DNA from: Capsaspora owczarzaki ATCC 30864
Taxonomy: Eukaryota; Opisthokonta; Filasterea
Assembly: GCF_000151315.2 (NCBI RefSeq)
Contig: NW_011887300.1
Coordinates: 747,310 to 811,309, forward strand
Reading direction: 5' to 3'
Length of the DNA: 64,000 nucleotides
Made by a program: the position numbers and the translations under genes. Within the stretch, counting starts at the first letter, position 1; every line of letters starts with the position of its first letter. This document shows positions 56,095 through 64,000 of the stretch, piece after piece. The notes below the pieces were generated by a model. That model was given only the letters and a program-made list of their open reading frames with translations, was not told where the DNA came from and did no database searches.

Positions 56095-56933
56095 GTCTTG
56101 AAGACGTTTTGATGATTGCTTGAAGGGAAGGGGTTGAATTGCATTTGGCTCTGCGCGCCGTTTGGTGTTTGTTCGAATACACATTTTTTTTTCTTTTTCT
56201 TTTTTTTTTTTTTTTTTTTTTTCATTTCTTTTGTTTTTGTTTCTTTTTTTGTTTTTTTGTCTCTTTCCCTTCGTGAAGCACAGGTAACACCCTGCAGTGC
56301 CACATTTCTCGCCTCCCAATACTCAGCTGTCACGACGCGAGTCCTGAGAACACCTGACAGTGTGAGAGGAACCCTGGAGACGTTTGAGAGGGGAGTTTGA
56401 GGGAAGCTTATCGACTTTGTTGTTGAGTCTGCACGCGGGGTTTGCCGTGTTGGTCAAAGCGGGCCGCACTCGCAGGCAAACGACGCACTGTCTTTGTCAT
56501 GTGCAAGTGAAAGCACTGGTTTGGAAATGTAATGGCGCAAGCAAAGGGCGTGAGAGAGAGAGCGGATGAGTGGCGCAGAAAGAAAAAAGCACAAACCAAC
56601 TAAGAGCATGCTCCCAAACAACTAGCACAGCGATCAAGAGCCTTTCGTGGTGCAGCAGTGGAATAGGAAGAGAGCAAGAACACTCTCTTCAGTGCGGGAT
56701 AGCGAGAGTGTGAGAGAGTGTGTCTGTGAGAATGAGAAAGAGTGGGTGAGACATCCGCAGCTGGGTGTTATCTTGTCGTCTTTTTTTTTTTTTTTTTTTT
56801 TTGTTTTGTTTGTTTTGTTTGTTTGTTTGGTTTCGCTTTTCTTGCTTCTTCCCTTCCGGCTTGAGATGATGCTGAGCTGACTATTTCTATTTCATTCAAA
56901 CAGGAAGCAAACTCACAACGACCAAGTCCAAAA
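56095..56933. other. Pyrimidine-rich leader upstream of the receptor kinase
   Basis: 839 bases without a gene. T-tracts at 56184-56222 and 56780-56802. A good acceptor (ttcattcaaacag, ending 56903) lies 30 bases before the start codon, suggesting a 5'-UTR intron. A GA-rich patch lies near 56550-56570. Confidence 0.5.
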
Positions 56934-59900
56934 ATGGCGAATCTGACGCTTTTGTGGGGAGGCATCGTCGTCGTTTTGCTCATGGCCTGCCTCGCCCCTC
57001 ACACACTGGGCGACATCCACAATCTCCCAACACTCTGGACGAACGCGGCCAAGACCATTCGTCCGCAGCTTTATGGTCGCAATGTCGTGTTGGCGCCTGA
57101 CGGTGGACGAAACGCCATCTCAAATGCTTACGAAAACAACATGGGGCTCAATTCCCAGCTGCCCGATGTCTATCATAACGAGATCATGATTCGTTACACT
57201 CAAGAGTACCTCGCCAACGCGGGTGCAACCGTCTTCATGACACGCGAGCGCTGGTTTGGCACGTCCGACGAGCAGATTCTGGACGATCAATCGTCTGCCA
57301 ACTGCATCAAAACTGGTGGATGGACTTCCTACGGCGTTGGGTTCCTCGGTTACCACTCGTACGTATTTGGCAACCTGAATGCAGAAACAGCCGTCGCAGC
57401 TTTCGTGACCACCCTTGCCGCCGATGGGTACTATCCCGTGTACATTCGTGGTTTGGGCGACGGCCAAAACCGTGCCTCTCGCACGCTCATTCGTATCTTC
57501 CACTCTGGTGGCACAACTACCCTGTACATGAATCAAAACATGTACAGCAGGCAGTGGATGTATGCCGGTCGCTACTACTTTACCAAGACAGGCTTTCGCG
57601 TCGAAGTTTCCAACAAGCTTGACTTTGCCGTCGACGCTGGCAGATGCGTCATTGCAGATGCAGTTCGCGTCGGTTGCGGTTCCCTTGGCGGCTATCCTCG
57701 CTTCCACTACGGCACGTCCAGCTTTTTGACCTACATGAACTACACTGTCAGCACGAGCTCGGCAACAGCGATGGCTGATTTCAGCAAGCAGATGATTCAA
57801 GGCGATCTGGAAACTGCCAACTGGCAAAATTGGGCGCTTTTCTACCTTTATAGCACCTACAACTCTGGCGACTCCGCAATTCGTGGCACCCAGGATTTCA
57901 GCTACAGCAACGTAAGTGCATGAAACGGAATGTGTGCTTTTCGCGCTACTCTTCGATTAATGATTTTGCTCGATAGGGTCGTACCTCGCCATACACGGGC
58001 ATCACCAGTACGGCGATCTACAACTCCTCATTGCAGGCCGCTTCGGATAGCTTCTGCGACGCCATTCATGCGGCCGCAGTTTCAACGGGTCTTGTAGACA
58101 AAGCCAAGGACCTTCATCAATGGCCGCCGCTTGATTCGTCCTCACGAATGCCCACCATGATGGCCGTTCCTTATTACATCACCAACAATGCAGACATGCT
58201 ACTGGCTCAGTCCGAAGCGGGTCGCGAGAATGTACGTACGCTGTGGGCTTTGCTTTCATGAGCTGGTGCAGTGAATCTCACACGAATCTTCTTCCTCCAT
58301 CAAACAGCTCGGGCGCGCATACTACAAGGGTATTGCCAAGTACTTTTCATCGACCGCCACCATCATTCCGCTCCCTGTCAACTACCTGCACACCATCAAC
58401 CAAGGCGGCAACGTGGTTCGAGTCTGCTGGCGCCAACCTGACGACACCCAAGAGTCCACTGACGCTGCGACCGCGTTCAAGATTTACCGGTCTACCGATG
58501 GACGCGGATGGGATGATGGAGTCATCGTCGCCGCTTTTACGTACCTTAACAGCTTGTGCTACGACGTTACATCTCTGACAGTCGGGCAAGTCTACTTTTT
58601 CAAGGTTGCTGGTCTCAATGCAGGAGGCGAAGCGTTGACCAAATGGACGGCAGCGGCGCGCGTGACCGACCCTGCTGTTGGTGTCACTCGTCCGCCAATT
58701 GTCATCGTCGACTGCTTTGTCGAAGGCTTTGTGCACACTTCTACCAACATCGAGGGTCGGTACACGCGGGAGTATGTGGTCGAGCACGCCCTGTCGATTG
58801 CTGGAGCCGGTTACTCGTTTGATTCTGCATCTGCAGACATTTTTTCTGAGTCCCAATGGGTTACCACCCACCTAGCAATGTACAAGACGGTTGTCTGGGC
58901 GTCGGGTGATACGGCCGCCAACATCAATGTCTTCCCTGCTGTTGCGCAAACCGCCATCAACTCGTGGATTGCAGGTGCCTCCTCTGCAAGCCCTCGCTCA
59001 CTTTTCGTCAGTGGCTCGAACGTCGCTGCTGGCCTTAGTGCTGCGGGCAGTACCAGCCTCACCTTCCTCAACAGTCAACTCAAGTCCACCTTTGTCACAC
59101 CAATGCAAACACTTTCGTTGTTCGCCCGAACGCTGGATTCACCATGAGCGGCACTGTGGCCTTCAACAGCATTGTGGCGCTGGGGAACCCATACGCTGTC
59201 AGCTCGCCGGATCAGATCGGCACAGCAGGCACAGGAACAGCGGCGCTGTTCTACGGCCCTTCGTCTGGGACGAATGTCGCTGGTGTCAGCTCACGCAGCA
59301 CGACGGGATATTATGCTTCCTTCTTGCTTGCCTTCCCTTTTGAAACGATCAACTCGCGAGACGAGCGCGACAAGTTGATGGCTTCGATCTTGTCCACCAT
59401 CATGTTTGCGGCTCCTGACTTGCCTTTGGCGCTGCCGTCCGTCAGCTCGGCTGCCAGCATGGCCACGCAAGCTTCTGTTGCTTCCCGAAGCTCTGCTTCG
59501 ATTGCAGCCACCGTGTCTGCAAGCGTTGCCTCAATTGCTTCGATTGCATCCACAGTCTCCGCCACGGTTGCTTCGGCATCGTCTGCATCAGTTGCCTCAG
59601 AATCGTCTGCATCAATTGCCTCAGCATCATCAGCGTCAATGGCCTCGGCATCATCAGCGTCAATCGCCTCGGCATCGTCAGAATCGGCGGCGTCAGCATC
59701 AGCTGCCTCAGGATCATCAGCATCAGCCGCCTCGGCATCGTCAGCATCGGGCGCGCCCGTAGTCTCAGACACAGCACCCCCACCGAACAGCAGCAGCTTT
59801 TCCGTTGCGCCTGTCGCTGGCGCGGTCGGTGGCGGTGCTGGTTTGATCATTGTGATTGTGCTCGTCGTCCTTTTGCGACAACGTCGGCGCCGACAACAGA

Positions 59901-61432
59901 AAAGTAACCCCAATTTGAAAACCAAGCCATCTTCTGTCCCTGCTATTCACTCCTTGGAGCTTCAAGAGCCGATGTATACAACTCCTGCTGCGATTTACGC
60001 CGCTGCTGCGTCGTCGACCGTCGTTTATGCCGAAGCATCGGACAACACCACGTATCCCTCCGCCCCCGGTTTCACTGAAGCAACTGCGGGCGATGCATTC
60101 AGCAATTACGCAGGAAATGTTCGCAGCCCGACGTACGACAACGCTAATGTAGGCGCTGCAGGTGCGAGCTCTATGACTGCAGCCATTTACCCACGGGTCG
60201 ATGCATCCCAAAGTAGCAAGCCAGCAACAGACAGCTTGTATGACAAAGTAGTGGCCGTGGTCGACTTGGAGGAGTACAACTCGGCAACGTCGAGCAGGAT
60301 TTACGACTACGCCCTCCCACTCACTCACCTTTTGCGCGAACGGCTCGACTTTGGCTCGCAGCTTGGATCTGGTGCCTTTGGCGTGGTGCGGCTTGGACAA
60401 CTGCCCCGCTCTTTGGTTCCGGCCATGGCGCGAGATCTGCTGGTCACTCCTAACCAACCCTTCTTGAACGTTGCAATCAAAACGCTCCAGGAAGGTGCCA
60501 GCGAGAAAAACCGCAGCGAATTTGTGGAAGAGGCAAGCATGGTGGCCAAGTTCAACAACCCCAACATTGTGCGGGCTATCGCAGTGCTGCTCGAGGCTGA
60601 GCCATGCATGATTATCTTGGAACTCATGCCTTTCGGCGATTTGCGCAAAGTGATGCAGCAGTCCAAGCAGCAAAACCTCTCGTGGACCTTAGCCGAATTC
60701 GGGCATGTGCTCGCTCAGGTGGCCTCCGGTTTGGAGTACCTGGCGTCTATCCGTTTTGTGCATCGCGATCTTGCGGCTCGCAACTGCCTGGTAGGAGCTG
60801 GGTTGTCGGTGAAGATTTCCGACTTTGGACTTTCTCGGTCGTTGTCTGTCAAGGATTACTATCACATGGAAACCAAAGGGCGTCTGCCAGTCAGGGTGAG
60901 TTGTGTATTGTTTTGTTGTTCATCTGGAAGAAGCCTCAAGTTGTGTTTCAACATCATTTGGAACTCGAGAAGTCGCCCCCACACGCTAACTCTTGGAATG
61001 GCTGAAACAATGTTTTGAACAAACGACAACAATAGTGGATGGCTCCAGAGTCGCTCAGCTTCTTCAAGTTCTCACACGAAAGCGATATTTGGTCGTTTGG
61101 TGTTCTTTCTTGTCAGTTGGAGTTGCTGGTGTCGGGTTGTCCACGGGGACTGGCGAATTGAAGCGCTGACCAATGACTTGGCAATGAACACAGGGGAGGT
61201 CTTCTCGTACGGCACGTCTCCGTTTGCAAAGGTGCTCGGCCGCGACCTTCTTGCTCACATCGAAGCTGGAAACCGACTGGCTCAACCAAAGGATTGCCCA
61301 TTCCACACTTACGTGCTGCTCCTTTCGTGCTGGCAACTGGAACCCGAAAAACGTCCGACCGGTGCTACGCTGCGCCAGGCATTCAGAGAGATGGCCCTGC
61401 ATCAACCGGTTCGTGATATCGGCGCGTTGTGA
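56934..61432 (+). CDS. Receptor tyrosine kinase with bacterial-type amidase/golvesin/FN3 ectodomain (one frame break)
   Basis: Exons 56934..57911, 57977..58231, 58308..60895, 61036..61111 and 61194..61432 encode about 1,377 residues. After a signal peptide, residues 40-140 resemble an amidase_3 domain (NVVLAPDGGRNAI; YHNEIMIRYTQEYLANAGAT; VFMTRER). Next comes a golvesin/xanthan-lyase-like beta domain (VYIRGLGDG to GRCVIADAVRVGCG), the amidase-like end MMAVPYYITNNADML with RAYYKGIAKYF, then FN3 (FKIYRSTDGRGWDDGV) and a further domain (PIVIVDCFVEGF to FLLAFPFETIN). Near 59100-59101 the frame shifts by two bases in continuous homology: a disabling change or a sequence error. A Ser/Ala stalk (about 59456-59760), a TM helix (GGGAGLIIVIVLVVLL) and a Tyr-rich juxtamembrane region follow. 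The kinase has LGSGAFGVVR, VAIKTL, FVHRDLAARNCLVG, ISDFGLSRS with YYHM, and WMAPESL. All kinase catalytic residues are present. Confidence 0.82.
59456..59760 (+). repeat. Coding repeat (Ser/Ala stalk) of the receptor kinase
   Basis: Tandem 15-30-base units such as GCATCGTCAGCATCAGCCGC encode SASSASAAS/ASIASASS directly outside the TM helix, parallel to the stalk repeat at 17310-17590 in the LRR protein. Confidence 0.85.
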
Positions 61433-61708
61433 CGCGAAGGCTCGGTCGTAAAAAAAAACCTTGTTGCGAAAATGCCTTGTTTGATCGATCACCCTTGCGC
61501 CTTTTCCAACCGCCCTTCAAAGTGCAAGTTTAGTAGAGTTGGCGTCTGGGATGGATGGCTCAATTTCCGGTTGTTGTACCATCTCGCTGAAGCCAATGAA
61601 CGACTTTTGTATTAACATGATGTAATACAAGATTTAAAACAAGATTTAAAAAATGTAGGTTTACAAGATAACGAATGATGATGGCATGATGATAGAATGA
61701 CGAGATGG

Positions 61709-63076
61709 CTACTTGGCGCGCAGCTCCCAGCGAGAATTCCCAAGATACCGGCGAGCTGCGCTGAGAACGCCGCGGCAAAAGCATCCAGCAGAGACAGCAC
61801 CCATGACAACGAGCTGGTGCCCTTGCTGCCAGTCCGGGTTTTGCTCCTCAAAGTAGCGGATGTGCGGGTCTTGCTTGTCCTTCTCGGAAATTTCGGCAAT
61901 ACCTTTCTTCAGATGAGAGTTTTTGCGCTCAATGACGCCGTGGACGGCATCGTACTGCTCGGACGGCGAGGTCATGGCTCGACCAAACCCATCCATCACA
62001 GTCTTCTCCCAAGCAGGGGTTGGCATATCGTGCCGAGGGTAGCACTCTTGGGCGTTGCGAACGGCAAACAAGTACGACCGGATGGAGAAGCACTTCATGA
62101 TGATGTAAACTTGAGTGAATGGCCGCGACAACTTTGTCAACAGGACAATGTAGAGCACTGCCAGTGGAAACCACGGTCCGCCGTGGTACCCCTCGCGAAA
62201 CAGCGCCAAGCCGACTTTCAACACGGCCGCCGACTTGCCGTCGGGCCGTGCATGCGTCGACTCTTGGCCCATGAGGAACATGCCGCGAAGGCTGCCATCC
62301 AACTTGCTGCGGTACATGATGACAAAGTCAAACGACAGGACATAGCTGCGGAACATGTCCAGGCTCTGAGACAAGCTTTGGTTTGTGTCCAACGTGCTCA
62401 AGGCAAGCGTGAAGAGCTCGTTCATGGTGACCTCGTCCAGAAGGCTTGTTTTCGTCACGTGGAGGTTGAGGCGCAACTGTGGCTTCAGCTTGCAGTCCTG
62501 GGCAGACGGACCCGCAAGCAGATTGCAGAAGGTGACTACGCTGGCGATGGGTCTGGCAAAGACGACCGCCAGAGCCAGAATCGACAATGCAGTGAAATGG
62601 GACCAAACGGCTCGAGTTGCTGGCAACGCAGTTGTGAATAGTAGCCAGCAAAGAATGGTGCCGATGGTAGCGACCTTGAGCAGATGAATGACGGACAATC
62701 GCAGCGAGGCGGATTTTGTGTGCTTGGCGGAAGGCAGAGCATCTTCCTGCGATTGAGACTCGGTTGAATCAGGCAGAGTAGTGTCGTCGTTGTCCTCGGC
62801 TTGCTTTGGTGGGCATTCTTCGACCTGCTCAACTTCAGAAGCGGGCTGCTCAGACTCTGATTCGAGCGCCTCGAGAGGTTCGAGTGATTCGAGAGGTTCC
62901 AGCGGCTCGCAGCAATCCAGGTCATCCGGATTCAAAGCACCAGGAGCAGGAGAGTCCAGCGCTCGGCTCTCCGACACGAAAATGGCCAGCGAATTGAGCT
63001 CGGACGACGAGCGACGGGCGAGTCTGGCCTCGTGATCGGGGTGCAGAGGCAGCGTTCGTTTGGGGGTGTCCAGCAT
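61709..63076 (-). CDS. Unrecognised membrane protein
   Basis: Single exon of 455 residues from ATG at 63076 (MLDTPKRTLPLHPDHEARLA). An open frame continues upstream to 63310 but has no other support. Residues 1-135 are acidic and repetitive (LEPLESLEPLEALESESEQ). Two adjacent TM helices follow at about 140-190 (LLKVATIGTILCWLLFTTAL and FTALSILALAVVFARPIASV). A soluble stretch with QLRLNLHVTKTSLLDEVTMN comes next, then a third hydrophobic segment (WFPLAVLYIVLLTKL). The C-terminal ~120 residues are mixed (PAWEKTVMDGFGRAM; IRYFEEQNPDWQQGHQLVVM). It ends head-on with the receptor kinase gene, 276 bases apart. No family is recognised. Confidence 0.75.
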   Translation of the reverse strand: MLDTPKRTLPLHPDHEARLARRSSSELNSLAIFVSESRALDSPAPGALNPDDLDCCEPLEPLESLEPLEALESESEQPASEVEQVEECPPKQAEDNDDTTLPDSTESQSQEDALPSAKHTKSASLRLSVIHLLKVATIGTILCWLLFTTALPATRAVWSHFTALSILALAVVFARPIASVVTFCNLLAGPSAQDCKLKPQLRLNLHVTKTSLLDEVTMNELFTLALSTLDTNQSLSQSLDMFRSYVLSFDFVIMYRSKLDGSLRGMFLMGQESTHARPDGKSAAVLKVGLALFREGYHGGPWFPLAVLYIVLLTKLSRPFTQVYIIMKCFSIRSYLFAVRNAQECYPRHDMPTPAWEKTVMDGFGRAMTSPSEQYDAVHGVIERKNSHLKKGIAEISEKDKQDPHIRYFEEQNPDWQQGHQLVVMGAVSAGCFCRGVLSAARRYLGNSRWELRAK

Positions 63077-63861
63077 TTTGTGAAATAGTGAAAGGGGGTT
63101 GAACTCGGCTCGCTTTGAACACGCCACGTAGGTAGATCTGAATGCGACGAGCGCGTGCAATTCTAAAAAAGGGAGGAGGCTAAGGAGAGGGGACAACAAG
63201 AAATCAAGTGCGAGATGAGTCCAACTGCCAGCAGCATGAACGCAATGGAAGTGAAGCAACGACCATCGAAACGCAAAGCAATGAAGGGGAAAGCGAGCGT
63301 TTTCGATCATAATGCAAGATCAAAAGGGGGCGTGCGGGACACAACAACAAATAACAACAACAAACAAAAATCAAAGCATAAAAATCACACTTTGTCAGGT
63401 AAATAAATACCGACGCTTTTGCGGTGAGCGAAAAGGACCGAGGTGGGATTGGCTCGGGTCGAGGCCGCCCAGTCTTCGCTCTGTCCTCGTTTTTGCTCTT
63501 TTGCGTTTCTCCACTTCCCCCCTCCGCCTCACCTTGTTCAAGTCTCTCCTTTTGAAGCAAGTTGTGCGCACTACTGCGTTGTGGATCTGGCTTTGTTTTG
63601 TGGTTTTTTGTGCTGTTTGTTTATCTCGTTGGGGTTTTTTTGTTTTTTTTTTTTAACTTCACGCCTTTTTTTTTTTTTTTTTTTTCCCCAAACCTGATTC
63701 ATCGTCCGTTTTTCATCGCTGCGTTTGTTGATCTGCCATTCAATTTCACCCCGACTGTTCGTCTGTTCATCCATTCGCATTCGATTCCTGCACTTGGCCG
63801 TTGAAACCGCAAAACCAAAACCAGATCAAAAAAAAAACCAAACTCCCCCAAAAAAAAAAAA
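63077..63861. other. Divergent intergenic region, T-rich on the right side
   Basis: 785 bases between the membrane-protein gene (minus) and the right-edge ORF (plus). From 63480 the plus strand is pyrimidine-rich with T runs near 63640-63655 and 63666-63685, like the leaders of the other plus-strand surface-protein genes. No gene seen. Confidence 0.5.
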
Positions 63862-63990
63862 ATGCCGAACGTTGGAATCTCGCTGCCATGTTTGGGTTTG
63901 GATCATGATGCAGACGAGGAGGAGGATGACGTTGGTGTGAAAGCTCCAGCTTGTGAGATTCGCATGTGCTCTTTGCATCAGTCGGACTAA
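63862..63990 (+). CDS. Possible first exon of a gene running off the right edge, or a 42-residue ORF
   Basis: ATG after an A-run and a long pyrimidine-rich leader, reading MPNVGISLPCLGLDHDADEE and on to a TAA at 63988. Two donor-like sites (GTTGGT|gtgaaa near 63937 and others) mean the short frame may instead be exon 1 of a longer gene. No homology is recognised. Confidence 0.3.
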   Translation: MPNVGISLPCLGLDHDADEEEDDVGVKAPACEIRMCSLHQSD

Positions 63991-64000
63991 AACGTCGAGA

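Noticed and set aside
1-64000. tRNA, rRNA, riboswitch or CRISPR features
   Set aside because: No cloverleaf-like B-box/A-box pairs, rRNA blocks or regularly spaced non-coding repeats were seen by eye; a covariance-model scan was not possible.

Overview
This window is eukaryotic nuclear DNA from an intron-rich, gene-dense genome with about 22 protein-coding genes. Introns are short (mostly 50-250 bases) with clear gtaagt-like donors and pyrimidine-AG acceptors. Exon phases were checked by hand, and nearly every model below sums to a whole number of codons. The gene content fits a unicellular relative of animals: a Hook dynein adaptor, diacylglycerol lipase, TOLLIP, USP25/28, a PTEN-type fold, an SH3 domain on a membrane protein and a receptor-type tyrosine kinase of HRDLAARN class. 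My best guess is a filasterean such as Capsaspora owczarzaki. That is inference; no database was searched.

Layout. 1-7.6 kb (minus): a partial Gln-rich protein, an M20 deacetylase and a 7-exon Hook homologue. 8.3-10.5 kb (plus): an RI-type leucine-rich-repeat (LRR) gene with one 84-nt exon per repeat. 10.9-12.7 kb: an unrecognised acidic nuclear-looking protein. 14.5-18.0 kb: a secreted/transmembrane LRR protein with a tyrosine-motif tail and no kinase. 18.4-21.3 kb: a PTEN-like pseudophosphatase-C2-RING protein. 21.4 kb: an orphan first exon of the LRR family. 21.6-24.8 kb (minus): biotin-protein ligase and a mitochondrial chalcone-isomerase-like (AIM18) protein. 25.1-28.1 kb: diacylglycerol lipase. 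28.3-29.4 kb (minus): pseudouridine-5'-phosphatase-like HAD enzyme with a 17-nt microexon. 29.9-33.0 kb: a second one-exon-per-LRR gene. 33.3-34.3 kb: intronless 3-hydroxyisobutyrate dehydrogenase. 36.7-41.5 kb: an M60-like metallopeptidase-TM-SH3 gene split by a complete-looking Tc1/mariner transposon. 41.8-45.6 kb (minus): TOLLIP and a Golgi-type SDR epimerase that lacks its catalytic Tyr/Lys. 46.2-47.9 kb: a secreted SGNH/CE2 esterase. 48.1-52.6 kb (minus): a USP25/28 deubiquitinase. 53.0-56.1 kb: a SET-domain protein with a novel N-terminal half. 56.9-61.4 kb: a tyrosine kinase receptor whose ectodomain looks like a bacterial amidase/golvesin/FN3 secreted protein. 61.7-63.1 kb (minus): an unknown membrane protein. 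The right edge holds what may be the first exon of another gene.

How they fit together. Three of the cell-surface genes (LRR adaptor, M60-SH3 peptidase, bacterial-ectodomain kinase) carry parts of a phosphotyrosine signalling toolkit: tyrosine tail motifs, an SH3 domain and the kinase. The adaptor and the kinase also share a Ser/Ala-rich linker. All three lie downstream of long pyrimidine-rich leaders. The other genes are housekeeping, metabolism, or ubiquitin and membrane traffic.

The strongest new observations are the kinase with a bacterial-type ectodomain, the M60-TM-SH3 architecture with a young Tc1/mariner insertion in its coding sequence, the PTEN-like-C2-RING fusion, and the tandem exon+intron LRR arrays. 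No tRNA, rRNA, CRISPR array or LTR/virus-like element was found.
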